64,000 nt of DNA from CAZSMC01 sp964607755 (GCA_964607755.1 CAZSMC010000017.1:5716-69715); one strand, 5' to 3'. Counted from the first letter of the stretch, positions 37,649-46,440 are shown. The notes: generated by a model from the sequence alone, not told the origin. Program-made: numbers and translations.

Positions 37649-38419
37649 TTATCTTTTTAGCACAAAGTGAACGCGTTCACACTTTTGGATGTCCGGGCGA
37701 AAAGTAAAATCCCGATACGAGGCAAGCATCTCAAATTTTGAATCGCGAATAAATTCCTTTAACCTGGCTATTGGGTACATGCGCTGAAGATGCTTTTCGC
37801 AAAAAACATGTTCGCGATCATTTTTCAGGGCAATCTCGAAATAGTTTTCCTGAATTTGTTTTTTTTTATCATATTTGCTTTTGCGTACAAAAGAGGCTTC
37901 ACTATAATTTTCCCGCTGGTAAAAGTTTGCAAAGTCGGTCAAAGAATTGTGAATTGTGCTTATATCAAAAATCAAAAGACCTCCCGGACGGATAACCTCA
38001 TAAACACTATCAAGAGTTTTTCTAAAATCTGCCTCGTTTAAAAGATAATTCATGCTATCATACAGTGAAACCACAATATCCAGTTTTTTACCTATCGGCG
38101 GAAAGCGAATATCGGCACTGAAAAATCGCCGGCCGAATTCTTTGTCATAATATTTATTTGCTGCAATTTTTATCATATCAATGGAAGCGTCGCATCCGGC
38201 CACGCGCCACCCCCGGGCAGCTAAATGAGAACACAACGTTCCGCTACCGCAGGAAAAATCATAAATCGTTCCGGCAACTTGTCCGTGATAGTTGATGAGT
38301 TGTTCCACATATTCTGCCCAATGCCGGTAATTGACGTGACTCATGACCCGGTCATAAATGCGAGCCAGAACAGAGTATGGTGGAACGGATATTTTTTGTC
38401 TTTTTTGCAATATCGACAT
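37649..38419 (-). CDS. Class I SAM-dependent methyltransferase
   Basis: 256 aa. The SAM motif is IYDFSCGSGTLCSHLAARGWRVAGCDAS, followed by DIRFPPIGKKLDIVVSLYDSMNYL and the post-motif RPGGLLIFDIST. This is the general Methyltransf_25 type; substrate unknown. The start PYSVLARIYDRVMSHVNYRHWAEYVEQL matches many such enzymes. It precedes ftsE by 8 nt. A TATATT box lies about 15 nt before the ATG but no good -35 was seen. Confidence 0.88.
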   Translation of the reverse strand: MSILQKRQKISVPPYSVLARIYDRVMSHVNYRHWAEYVEQLINYHGQVAGTIYDFSCGSGTLCSHLAARGWRVAGCDASIDMIKIAANKYYDKEFGRRFFSADIRFPPIGKKLDIVVSLYDSMNYLLNEADFRKTLDSVYEVIRPGGLLIFDISTIHNSLTDFANFYQRENYSEASFVRKSKYDKKKQIQENYFEIALKNDREHVFCEKHLQRMYPIARLKEFIRDSKFEMLASYRDFTFRPDIQKCERVHFVLKR

Positions 38420-38474
38420 CTATGCAAATATAACACAATTCATAGTAAAAGGAAAGAGCCGAAATCAGGCAAAC

Positions 38475-38870
38475 TCAGCCCTCGATGGTTTTGACAAATA
38501 CAGACCGGGATCGCGGCCCGTCAAATTCGCAAAAATAAACGGATTGCCAGGTTCCAAAAACCGGGCGTCCGTTATCAACTATAATCGTCAGCGAGGGGCT
38601 GACCAGGGATGATTTAATATGAGCGGCTGCATTTCCTTCCATATGATGATAGCCGTTCTGAAAAGGCACAATTTTGTTGACCTCCATAATTATATCCCGG
38701 ACAACATCCGGGTCGGCGTTTTCATTAATGGTTACACCGGCTGTTGTATGGGGTGCGAAAACAATGCATATTCCGTTTTTTATACCGCTATTGGTAATTG
38801 CTTCTCTGACATGACTGTCAATGTTTACAAATTGAACTTTGTCTTTGGTGCGTACACTGAATTTTTCCAT
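38475..38870 (-). CDS. YjbQ/UPF0047 family protein (secondary thiamine-phosphate synthase type)
   Basis: 131 aa, the family length. Motifs are FAPHTTAGVTINENADPDVVRDI, NGYHHMEGNAAAHIKSSLV and LGxWQ-like GTWQSVYFCEFDGPRSRSV with the conserved His, His and Glu. The E. coli homologue YjbQ has weak thiamine-phosphate synthase activity; the physiological role is not settled. AAGGAG before ATG 38870. Interestingly, damaged thiL and thiD lie 3 kb away on the other strand. Confidence 0.9.
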   Translation of the reverse strand: MEKFSVRTKDKVQFVNIDSHVREAITNSGIKNGICIVFAPHTTAGVTINENADPDVVRDIIMEVNKIVPFQNGYHHMEGNAAAHIKSSLVSPSLTIIVDNGRPVFGTWQSVYFCEFDGPRSRSVFVKTIEG

Positions 38871-39104
38871 AATTGCTCCTTAATTTTACTGGCAATGTGT
38901 GTTTTTGATTAGTGGTTGATGAATTGTTAAAAAATAATTAATTTTATGTTTATCCAGGATGTAAAAAATTGTACAACCGGAATGAAATATTCGCCTTGAA
39001 TATAATTTATATTTATATTTTCAACAAACATTTTCAGGTACTGATTTAATTCATTTAAATTTTAAGAACAATTCATTATCCCCAAACTGAAAAGGACAAC
39101 AAGA

Positions 39105-40496
39105 ATGGAGAAAAAATTACTCCCAAGCTGCCTCATGCTTTTGTTCGTAATTGGTCTCACCTTTGCTGAAGAATGGACTAATTTTACCACGACAAATTCG
39201 GTTTTACCCAGCAATGCCGTAAAAGCAGTTGTTGTGGATGCCAATGCCAACAAATGGTTTGGAACAGACAACGGCTTGTGTGCCTTTGATGGTCAAAACT
39301 GGGCCGTGCATCAAAAAACGGATGAACAACAAACTTTGGCTCATAACGAAATAAATGCTCTGGCTTTTGAAATCACGGGTTATGGTCCTGAGATATGGAT
39401 CGCTACTGAAAACGGTGTTTCAGTGACCTCGATTCCTTCCATCGATGCGGTGACCTTTGCCACACCGTATCGCACAGACAACATGCCGTTGGTGTCCGAT
39501 TCTATTCTGTCCGTCGCTGTAGACACAGCCCGGCATCAACGCTGGTTTGGCACCACTGATGGCCTGTCCATGTTTGATGGTGATAACTGGCAAACGTTCA
39601 CAACCGAAACCGAGGTGGCGTTAGCGCATAATTGTGTGACATCTGTTGGCGTGGATTATACAGAAAACTGGAAATACATGGGCACAAAAGGGAACGGCGT
39701 ATCCAGGCTGCAGTCAAAAGTTGACGGCTTTTCTTCAGCTTCTCCATACGATTATCAATGGAGCGGATTACTGTCACCGAATGTCTATGCCGTTTTTGTC
39801 GATACAGATGGCAGTCAGTGGTTTGGCACCGAACGCGGCGTGGCTTACCACGATACAACAGAAACAAAAGCCCAGTGGGAAGTTTTTGCTACAGAAGAAG
39901 GACTGGTGCACGATTATGTACTCTCGATTGAAAAAGATGCAGACGGTGTCATGTGGATCGGTACCAAAGGCGGCGTTTCTGCTATAAAATACCAATGGTT
40001 CCGAAAATATGATAATTACGGCTTTCCATACGACAGCCTGGGTTATACCATCACCAATTATACAACAAATGATGGTCTGGCTGGTGATGTTGTTTATGAT
40101 ATTGCCCTGGATCATGACGGTTCGCTTTGGTTCGCCACAGATGCTGGTGTGTCTCATCTTACAGGCGTCACAAGAGTGAACGAACGATTAACTGACCAGC
40201 TCCCAAAAGCGCATGGCTTGCTACCAAATTACCCAAATCCGTTTAACCCTGCCACGACGATAGAATACCGGCTGGCGTCTGGCGTTCATGTCGATTTGAC
40301 GGTAACAAACATGCGGGGTGAAAAGGTGAAAACTTTGGTGAATACCAACCAGGCAAAGGGCGTGCATCAGGTCACGTGGAACGGCCGCAATAATATGAAC
40401 CAGCCCGCTCCCACTGGAATATATTTTGCCAGGTTGTTAGTTTCCGGACAGAATCAGGTATTTACAGATACACGCAAATTGCTTTTGGTCAAATAA
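39105..40496 (+). CDS. Secreted beta-propeller protein with FlgD-like C-terminal sorting domain
   Basis: 463 aa with a signal peptide (KLLPSCLMLLFVIGLTFAEEW). About five repeats of the two-component-regulator propeller type follow (NKWFGTDNGLCAFDGQNW; RWFGTTDGLSMFDGDNW; QWFGTERGVAYHD; MWIGTKGGVSAIKY; LWFATDAGVSHL). Residues about 370-463 are the tail LPNYPNPFNPATTIEYRL...TWNGRNNMNQPAPTGIYFARL, the same class as the end of the giant protein at 5.3 kb. Likely an exported surface or periplasmic protein; ligand unknown. AAAGGA 9 nt before the ATG. The AT-rich 234-bp gap upstream holds a TATAAT-like box but no firm promoter. Confidence 0.85.
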   Translation: MEKKLLPSCLMLLFVIGLTFAEEWTNFTTTNSVLPSNAVKAVVVDANANKWFGTDNGLCAFDGQNWAVHQKTDEQQTLAHNEINALAFEITGYGPEIWIATENGVSVTSIPSIDAVTFATPYRTDNMPLVSDSILSVAVDTARHQRWFGTTDGLSMFDGDNWQTFTTETEVALAHNCVTSVGVDYTENWKYMGTKGNGVSRLQSKVDGFSSASPYDYQWSGLLSPNVYAVFVDTDGSQWFGTERGVAYHDTTETKAQWEVFATEEGLVHDYVLSIEKDADGVMWIGTKGGVSAIKYQWFRKYDNYGFPYDSLGYTITNYTTNDGLAGDVVYDIALDHDGSLWFATDAGVSHLTGVTRVNERLTDQLPKAHGLLPNYPNPFNPATTIEYRLASGVHVDLTVTNMRGEKVKTLVNTNQAKGVHQVTWNGRNNMNQPAPTGIYFARLLVSGQNQVFTDTRKLLLVK

Positions 40497-40508
40497 TTCT
40501 ACAGCTAG

Positions 40509-40766
40509 GTGTCCAGTCTGGTGAAAAGAGAGAAGACGCAAATCGAGGCAGGCGTTTGCCAACTGGGTAGATCTACTGTAGGTAACCGCTTTGTTCAACA
40601 AGCCATTTCGCAGGTTCTAATGAGACACTATGAGCCGATATTTTCAGCGTCAGGCTATATATTCCGGCTGGCCCGTAACGTCCACCACGCGGGGAGATAG
40701 GCAGATAGCAATGCTGCTACGGGATATAGAAAAGAGTTAGATCCAGATATTTTTTCGGCCGGGTGA
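40509..40766 (+). pseudogene. Relic of a group II intron reverse transcriptase
   Basis: One frame reads VCQLG-RSTV-NRFVQQAISQVL, then YEPIFSASGYIFRLARNVHHA, then a TAG at 40698, then ADSNAATGYRKELDPDIF and a TGA at 40764. Group II intron maturases have GVRQLGIPTV-DR-QQAI-QVL...YEP-FS--SYGFRPGR-AHQA...GYR-VVD-DLEKFF in this order, so this is domain 1-2 of such an enzyme with substitutions in key positions (FRPGR became FRLAR) and an in-frame stop. The catalytic YADD domain and intron RNA ends are absent. A dead fragment at the left border of the disrupted plus-strand region. Confidence 0.75.
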
Positions 40767-40866
40767 ATCACAACCGTTTGCCTGGATTGATGAGAATCCA
40801 GATCCCAGCAACGTGCTGTTGAGACTCGTCGGAAATTTTTTCAACGAAATAGAAAGTGGAGGTCTT

Positions 40867-41820
40867 ATGAAAACCGAATTGCCAGATATTGGAAAAGTTT
40901 CATCGGAGATTTTCGATGAAGTGATTTTGCCACATTTGGGTAGAAAAAGACCGGAAGTTATTGTTGGTCCACAACATGGCGTGGATGTCGGCGTGGTGGA
41001 TTTGGGCAACGGACAGGTCATGGTTTCCACTACCGACCCGGTTTTTGTGGTGCCGGCGTATGGCTGGGAGCGGTCTGGATGGTTTGCTGTTCATATTTTG
41101 GCATCCGATGCGGCTACTTCCGGGCTTCAGCCCAATTATATTACCATAGATTTAAATTTACCCTTGTCTATAAAAAGAGAAGAACTGGAGGAATTGTGGA
41201 ACGTCATGCACCGGGAATGCGATAAAATCGGCATGTCGATCATAACCGGGCATACCGGACGCTATCAGGGATGCGACTATCCAATGATTGGCGGTGCAAC
41301 GGCTTTCTGTGTGGGGCCCAGAGATAAATATGTTACACCCAACATGGCAAAAGTTGGCGATTCCATCATCATAACCAAAGGTGCTGCTATTGAAGCTACC
41401 GGATTATTTGGAGTCACTTTCCCGCAAAAAGTTGCTGAACGATACGGAGAGCAGGTGGCAAAAGAGGCAGAAGATATTTTCTGGAAGATGACGGTTGTGG
41501 AAGATGCGCTCACTGCTGCATTGGTCGGTGTGCGCGATAATGGGGTGACTGCCATGCACGATGCCACGGAGTGTGGAATCTGGGGTGGATTGCAAGAGCT
41601 GGCACAGGCATCAAAAGTTGGGATGACGGTGGACAAGGAGAAAATTATTGTGAAAAATGCTGTTCAAAAGGTCTGTGAAATGTATGAAATCGATCATTCC
41701 AATGTAAGACAGGTAGTAAATGCCGGTGCGGAAACGGTGGCAGTGATTTCTGCGGTAGTTTCGGCAGAAAATATTACAAAGGCTGTGAGTCGTTTGAAAA
41801 ACATTTTAATTACTGAATAG
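40867..41820 (+). CDS. AIR synthase-related (PurM/ThiL/HypE-fold) protein
   Basis: 317 aa from ATG 40867 (GGAGGT 5 nt upstream). The frame is open further upstream (about 100 nt of ESQPFAWIDENPDPSN... coding-like sequence), which may be a leftover of another gene joined in frame. The protein has the PurM-like two-domain ATP-binding fold: GPQHGVDVGVVDLGNGQVMVSTTDP near the start, IITGHTGRYQGCDYPMIGGATAF, VGDSIIITKGAAIEATG and MHDATECGIWGGLQELAQAS. Family members form acyl-phosphate intermediates; substrate here is unknown. It lies 8 nt before the thiL stub, and similar genes are found beside thiamine kinases, so a thiamine link is possible. Confidence 0.8.
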   Translation: MKTELPDIGKVSSEIFDEVILPHLGRKRPEVIVGPQHGVDVGVVDLGNGQVMVSTTDPVFVVPAYGWERSGWFAVHILASDAATSGLQPNYITIDLNLPLSIKREELEELWNVMHRECDKIGMSIITGHTGRYQGCDYPMIGGATAFCVGPRDKYVTPNMAKVGDSIIITKGAAIEATGLFGVTFPQKVAERYGEQVAKEAEDIFWKMTVVEDALTAALVGVRDNGVTAMHDATECGIWGGLQELAQASKVGMTVDKEKIIVKNAVQKVCEMYEIDHSNVRQVVNAGAETVAVISAVVSAENITKAVSRLKNILITE

Positions 41821-41828
41821 GAAAATAG

Positions 41829-42017
41829 ATGAAACAAACTGTTGCACATTTCGGGGAATTTTCACTGATCGAGCGCATTAAATTTCTGCTGCCACAAAGT
41901 GACCATCCGGAGGTGCTTGTTAACATTGGAGATGATACGGCTGTTATTGAAAAGATTCAGCCATATTCTGACATGACTGCTGTCCAACTGGCGTTACCGG
42001 GATCCAGGCTGATCTGA
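41829..42017 (+). pseudogene. thiL: Thiamine-monophosphate kinase, N-terminal stub
   Basis: Only the first 45-48 residues of ThiL are present (FGEFSLIERIKFLLPQS...VLVNIGDDTAVIE, the conserved start of the kinase, which is normally about 330 aa). The frame then runs into the start of thiD (MTAVQLAL) and stops at 42015. About 85 per cent of the gene is missing, including the ATP-binding and catalytic parts, so it cannot be active. The join lies near 41955-41972. Confidence 0.75.
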
Positions 42018-42748
42018 AAACTTTTATGGCGTTTGGGGTTTACGGAATGTCTGCCATTACCGCCTTAACGGCTCAAAATACAGTTGGAGTTCAGGGAATT
42101 TACGCGGTGTCGCCGGAATTCGTTACCGAACAGATTAAAAGCATCATGACAGATATTGGTACAGATGCAGCAAAGACCGGAATGCTGGCAAATGAACAGA
42201 TTGTGAAAGCGGTTGTGGAAGCTGTGAAAAAATTTAACATCCCCAATTTGGTTGTGGATCCGGTGATGGTGGCGAAAAGCGGTGATCCGCTTTTATCGGA
42301 AACAGCCCAAAGCGTGATTAAAGATCAACTGATCCCGCTGGCAACCGTGATAACCCCCAATGTTTTCGAAGATGAAACCATGCTGAACAAAAAGATTGAA
42401 TCTCTGGATGATATGAAAGAAGCGGCGGTTGAACTCAAAAAAATCGGATGCACATGGGTGGTTTTGAAAGAGGGACATATACAAAAAGGACCGGAAGCCA
42501 TTGATGTAGTGTATGATGGACAGGAATTTCAACTGCTGAAATCGGAGCGATTTAAAAGTAAAAATACCCACGGCACCGGCTGTACATTCGCTTCCGCTAT
42601 TGCAGCAGGATTTGCCAAAGGAATGGCACCCTTGCAGGCGATTCAAAGGGCAAAGAGTTACATCACTGAAGCAATCCGGGAAGGAATTCCGATTGACAGT
42701 GGTCACGGACCAACCAATCATTTTGTGGGCACGCAAACCCGCTGGTGA
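41973..42748 (+). pseudogene. thiD: Hydroxymethylpyrimidine/phosphomethylpyrimidine kinase with deletion near the N-terminus
   Basis: From 42001 the frame reads GIQADLKTFMAFGVYGMSAITALTAQNT and continues to a normal ThiD end with VVDPVMVAKSGDPLL and NTHGTGCTFASAIAAGFAKG. The usual start (M...LALTIAGSDSGGGAGIQAD) is interrupted: MTAVQLAL is present from ATG 41973 in another frame, then the glycine-rich TIAGSDSGGGA loop is missing, a net loss of about 31 nt. The first ATG in the good frame is 42026. ThiD phosphorylates HMP and HMP-P for thiamine; loss of the substrate loop should inactivate it. Confidence 0.75.
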
Positions 42749-42893
42749 AAATTGTTAAATTATCCGAAAGCTGAAAAGGCTTCAGGGAAGCAGCTTCTGA
42801 TCTATGCAATGCTTGCAGTGTCTCTATTAAGTAAAACCCGGACAGGACGAGTCAATGAATAACACGACCGGGCAACTTTTTTTGACAGTTTAG

Positions 42894-43277
42894 CTATTGG
42901 GAGTTTTCCGTGCCAGCAGGCTTTACAATATTCTTGTTTTTAGACATTGAGCATTTTCCATCAAAAGAGGCACCCTCGTCAATGACAAGCAAACGGGTTG
43001 TCAATTCACCGTCGAATACAGCCTGGTTTTCCAGCACAGTCCGGCCCTCCACTTTGACATTCCCGGACAAGCTGCCGCCGACGATAAGTTTTTGCGCGGA
43101 AACATTACCGGTTACCTTGCCATCTTTGCCTATAATTAATGATTCCGAAGTTTCCACGTCTCCGTTAATAGTGCCGTCAACTCTTATTGTTTGTTTTACT
43201 TTGAGATTGCCTTCAAAAAAGGAATCTTTTCCAACTATGGTGTTAAGTTCACCTGTACGTTCACTGTTGTTCTTCAT
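42894..43277 (-). CDS. Bactofilin family cytoskeletal protein
   Basis: 127 aa, the usual size. A short disordered start is followed by a right-handed beta-helix with six-residue periodicity (VGKDSFFEGNLKVKQTIRVDGTINGDVETSESLIIGKDGKVTGNV) and a Lys-rich tail. Bactofilins polymerise without nucleotide at the inner membrane and often guide peptidoglycan enzymes. The gene lies 21 nt after an M23 peptidase, a pairing known from cell-shape modules, and ends the parAB unit. Confidence 0.92.
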   Translation of the reverse strand: MKNNSERTGELNTIVGKDSFFEGNLKVKQTIRVDGTINGDVETSESLIIGKDGKVTGNVSAQKLIVGGSLSGNVKVEGRTVLENQAVFDGELTTRLLVIDEGASFDGKCSMSKNKNIVKPAGTENSQ

Positions 43278-43298
43278 GTCGTTATCCAGTCCATTTTA

Positions 43299-44207
43299 TC
43301 AATCGTTGGTTGAATTCTCCAAATCAGAAAATGCCAGAATATATTGTTTGGGATCAAGCGCTTCGCCGTCTTTCCATATTTCAAAATGGAGATGAGGGGC
43401 GGAGCTAATGCCGGTTGATCCCAGCAAAGAAATAGAGTCTCCTTTTTTCACGAAAGCGCCACGTTTTACCAGGCTTACCTGGTTGTGGCCGTAATACGTA
43501 TAGAACCCGTTGCCATGATACAGGATGATTAAAATTCCCAGGTCATAGGTCCATCCGGAGAAAAGAACAACGCCATCGGCAGCGGCTTTAACAATTGTTC
43601 CGCGTTCTGCCGCGATATCCACACCCCGGTGCTGCTGCTCATCCTGGTACGTAGTGTGCGAAAAATCACGAGTAAAAACGCCATTGACCGGCAAGAGCGT
43701 TGGCACACTGCGCTCAAAGTCGTGAATAGTAGTTTCCGTTTCTTTGAGAAAATACAACTTTTTCCGTGCCAGTGTCTTTAATTCATTTTGATCCAGACTG
43801 ATATCCCGCGAATGAGGTGAGGCATCCAGCGGCATTACTGGTTCGTTGTCATCAATCAATCTGGTAGAATTAAACTTGCCACCCATTGCACCAAGACCAA
43901 GTGCAGAGCCTAATTGATTTTGAAAATTTTCCAATCCTTCGAATTCGTTCATCAATTCGTTAATGCGCTCATTGTTCTCTTCCAGTTGCCGGTTAATAAC
44001 AAGCAATTGTTCATGTTTTTGGTTCAACCGGAAATACAAATAATAAAACACAACACCGGCAAGTAGGTGCAAACAAAGAACGAATCCAATGAGTTTGTAA
44101 ATCCTTATTTGGCGGTTGGTAAAACTAAAGGATTTGGGCTCATCGTGATCATCAGGCACAATTAAAACTTTGGTACTTTTTCTATGGTTACGGCGTGTAA
44201 TAGACAT
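43299..44207 (-). CDS. M23 family metallopeptidase (membrane-anchored LytM-type)
   Basis: About 302 aa. ATG 44207 was chosen; a GTG at 44216 overlapping the parB stop is the alternative. One N-terminal helix (IYKLIGFVLCLHLLAGVVFYYLYF, cytoplasmic Arg/Lys-rich start) is followed by a coiled coil (LLVINRQLEENNERINELMNEFE) and a C-terminal LytM domain with zinc ligands in QHRGVDIAAERGT and SAPHLHFEIWKDG. It cleaves peptidoglycan cross-links or peptides in the periplasm. Bactofilin directly downstream may position it. It also overlaps parB almost end to end. Confidence 0.92.
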   Translation of the reverse strand: MSITRRNHRKSTKVLIVPDDHDEPKSFSFTNRQIRIYKLIGFVLCLHLLAGVVFYYLYFRLNQKHEQLLVINRQLEENNERINELMNEFEGLENFQNQLGSALGLGAMGGKFNSTRLIDDNEPVMPLDASPHSRDISLDQNELKTLARKKLYFLKETETTIHDFERSVPTLLPVNGVFTRDFSHTTYQDEQQHRGVDIAAERGTIVKAAADGVVLFSGWTYDLGILIILYHGNGFYTYYGHNQVSLVKRGAFVKKGDSISLLGSTGISSAPHLHFEIWKDGEALDPKQYILAFSDLENSTND

Positions 44208-44208
44208 A

Positions 44209-45072
44209 TTAATCACTACTTAATAAAATTGACAAGAGTCGTTCTAATTCTTGATCGTTATAATAACTTATTTCTATCATGCCACCTTTTTGCTTTGACT
44301 TTATAGCTACTTTGGTGGCAAGGTGAGTCCGCAGTTTATTTTCAGCATCTTCAATGAAAGGTGGTGGCGGTTTTGGGATATTTGATGACTGCTCTTTGTT
44401 GTTGAGTTTTTTTACTGCTTTTTCAACCTGCCTTACGGACCATTTATTTTTTACGGTTTTATTCCAAATCTCCAGTTGATCTTCGGCGTTTTCTATCGAC
44501 AATAAAGCTCTGGCATGGCCCATAGATATTTCGTTGCTTTGGGCGCTTTGCTGAATGCGCCGGGGCAGTTTTAAAAGCCGTAGAAAATTTGCCACAGTCG
44601 CACGATCTTTACCCACCTTGTGGGCAACTTGTTCTTGTGTCAAATGGCATTCCTCAATCAAACGTCTGTAACCGTTGGCAACATCGATGGGATTCAAATC
44701 CTCCCGGTGAATATTCTCAATGATGGACAGCTCCATCATTTCCTCATCGCTATCGACCTGGAGAATAAAAGCCGGTATTTCATCGAGCCCCAACATTTGA
44801 ACACTGCGCAGCCGGCGCTCACCTGCTATTATCTGGTATCCATTCGCCCGCCGTCGTACTGTGATTGGCTGGACAACTCCTTTTTCCGCTATTGACCGTG
44901 CCAGTTCTTCGAGCTTGTCTTCATCGAACTTTTCTCTGGGCTGGAATGGATTCGGTGAAATGAGGTCAACGGATATGAAATTGACCGCTTCAGGAATATC
45001 CGCCTGCTTTTCATCAGGAACGTCAGGCAGAAGAGCGGATAATCCTTTACCCAACGCTTTCCTGGTTGTCAT
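44209..45072 (-). CDS. parB: Chromosome-partitioning protein ParB
   Basis: 287 aa from ATG 45072 (GGAGG about 11 nt upstream, 26-nt overlap with parA). The N-terminal KALGKGLSALLPD box, the CTP-binding NPFQPREKFDEDKLEELARSI and ITVRRRANGYQIIAGERRLRS, the HTH TQEQVAHKVGKDRATVANFLRLLKLP and a C-terminal dimer region are present. ParB loads at parS and clamps on DNA using CTP. No parS consensus was noticed in the window. Confidence 0.96.
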   Translation of the reverse strand: MTTRKALGKGLSALLPDVPDEKQADIPEAVNFISVDLISPNPFQPREKFDEDKLEELARSIAEKGVVQPITVRRRANGYQIIAGERRLRSVQMLGLDEIPAFILQVDSDEEMMELSIIENIHREDLNPIDVANGYRRLIEECHLTQEQVAHKVGKDRATVANFLRLLKLPRRIQQSAQSNEISMGHARALLSIENAEDQLEIWNKTVKNKWSVRQVEKAVKKLNNKEQSSNIPKPPPPFIEDAENKLRTHLATKVAIKSKQKGGMIEISYYNDQELERLLSILLSSD

Positions 45073-45826
45073 TTTTAGCAATCTCCTCCGCCAGGTTCAT
45101 ATAATTCTCTGTGCCTTTTGATACTGCGTCGTACAGAATAATCGGCTTGCCAAAGCTGGGAGCCTCGCTAAGTCGTACGTTACGCGTTATCACCGTATCA
45201 AACACCCGGCCATCAAAATATTTACGGACATCCTGCATTACCTGGCGCGAAAGGTTCAACCGGGCATCGTACATGGTCAACAGCACACCTTCGATTTTCA
45301 GCTTTTTATTCAAATTTTTTTGTACTAACCGAATGGTGTTCAATAGCTGGCCCAGCCCTTCCAACGCGTAGTATTCACATTGAATGGGCATAAGAACGGA
45401 ATTGGCAGCAGTTAAAGCGTTGATTGTAAGCAACCCAAGTGAAGGCGGACAATCAATAATCACATACTTGAACTCTTTATGAATATTTTCCAACGCGCGG
45501 GCAAGCTTGTATTCTCGCGAAATCGATGAAACCAATTCCACTTCCGCACCAACAAGATTAATCGAAGAAGGCAACAGCTTGAGATACTCTAAATCCGTGT
45601 CGATTATGATATTCGATGGATCCTCTTCATTGATGAGAACATCGTAAACAGTACGCTCTAATTTTTTTGTGTCCACACCCAGACCACTACAGCTATTGGC
45701 CTGTGGGTCCATATCAACCAGTAATGTGGGATATTCTGCCACTGCAAAGCAAGCAGACAAATTAACTGCTGTGGTGGTTTTTCCCACACCGCCTTTTTGA
45801 TTTGCTATCGATATAATTTTGCCCAT
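45047..45826 (-). CDS. parA: Chromosome-partitioning ATPase ParA/Soj
   Basis: 259 aa. The deviant Walker A KGGVGKTTTAVNLSACFA, DMDPQANSCSGLG, YVIIDCPPSLGLLTINALTAA and the C-terminal ITRNVRLSEAPSFGKPIILYD identify it. It works with ParB in origin segregation. A good ribosome site (GGGAGGAG) and promoter (45860-45888) lie upstream, so parA starts the unit parA-parB-M23-bactofilin. Confidence 0.97.
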   Translation of the reverse strand: MGKIISIANQKGGVGKTTTAVNLSACFAVAEYPTLLVDMDPQANSCSGLGVDTKKLERTVYDVLINEEDPSNIIIDTDLEYLKLLPSSINLVGAEVELVSSISREYKLARALENIHKEFKYVIIDCPPSLGLLTINALTAANSVLMPIQCEYYALEGLGQLLNTIRLVQKNLNKKLKIEGVLLTMYDARLNLSRQVMQDVRKYFDGRVFDTVITRNVRLSEAPSFGKPIILYDAVSKGTENYMNLAEEIAKNDNQESVG

Positions 45827-45859
45827 CCGGGCTCTCCTCCCATTGTTTTACAATCAGAT

Positions 45860-45888
45860 AATATAAATTTTCTACGTTTTAAAATCAA
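45860..45888 (-). promoter_or_regulatory. Sigma70-type promoter of parAB-M23-bactofilin
   Basis: On the minus strand TTGATT (45888-45883), a 17-nt spacer and TATATT (45865-45860) lie about 34 nt before the parA start. Confidence 0.55.
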
Positions 45889-46191
45889 CAAAAAGTTCAG
45901 CGATCCTGAAATACAGAACCCTAATATGATAATTTTCCGAGCCATTTCCTTAAAACGGACCATCAGCAAACAAGCGAGTGTATTTGAAAGTCAGTTGAAT
46001 TGATATCAGGATCATTTTTCCTTACAAATTCGGGAAACCCGTTTTTGCCGGTTTTTTTAGTTTGTCTAGCGGCATTCCGGTTTTTAGTTTTTTTAAGTAA
46101 ACTTGTCATATTTGGTAAAAGATGAATAATCTTATCGGTCCATGTTTATTCGGATGACGCCAATTGCACAAATAGGAACGCAAAACCATCT

Positions 46192-46211
46192 GCGCAAACG
46201 ATAATTTGCGC
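46192..46211. promoter_or_regulatory. Inverted repeat, possible operator of the sugar locus
   Basis: A perfect 7+7 palindrome GCGCAAA/TTTGCGC with a 6-nt centre lies 230 bp upstream of the SBP gene. TGCACAAAT copies flank it, one about 20 nt upstream and one about 10 nt downstream. Symmetry and place suit a LacI-type or similar regulator, but none is encoded in the window. Confidence 0.35.
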
Positions 46212-46440
46212 TATTGTATCATGCACAAATTGTTCTCTGGTACAATATAATAATTTTACTCATAAAGATTAATAGCATATATATTGATAATTAACAACAT
46301 TTTGAATTGATTAAAAGAAATTCTGTTGCCAATAGATTGGCACGCGAAAAAGAAATAAAAAGTGTTACGAGTAATTGACATTGACAAACCTTTTGTCCCA
46401 ATAGTCGATTCCTTTAATTTATTTTCCCCCGGAGATAAAA

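Larger units (their letters stand above)
45827..46440. other. Divergent intergenic region, 614 bp
   Basis: It lies between parA (minus) and the SBP gene (plus). It holds the parA promoter at 45860-45888, a GC-rich inverted repeat at 46192-46211 flanked by two copies of TGCACAAAT (near 46165 and 46222), and two TTGACA boxes at 46376-46387 shortly before the plus-strand gene. The rest is AT-rich with no coding frame. No parS or tRNA was seen. Confidence 0.6.

Noticed and set aside
42830..42890. Terminator after thiD (CCCGG...CCGGG then T7)
   Set aside because: Only a 5-bp stem with a loop of about 26 nt; too weak to call.
40497..42893. TPP riboswitch for the thi genes
   Set aside because: No conserved CTGAGA...ACCTGA pair found upstream of the AIR-synthase or thi genes.
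45827..46440. Possible parS site or replication origin beside parAB
   Set aside because: No TGTTTCACGTGAAACA-like palindrome and no DnaA-box cluster was seen.
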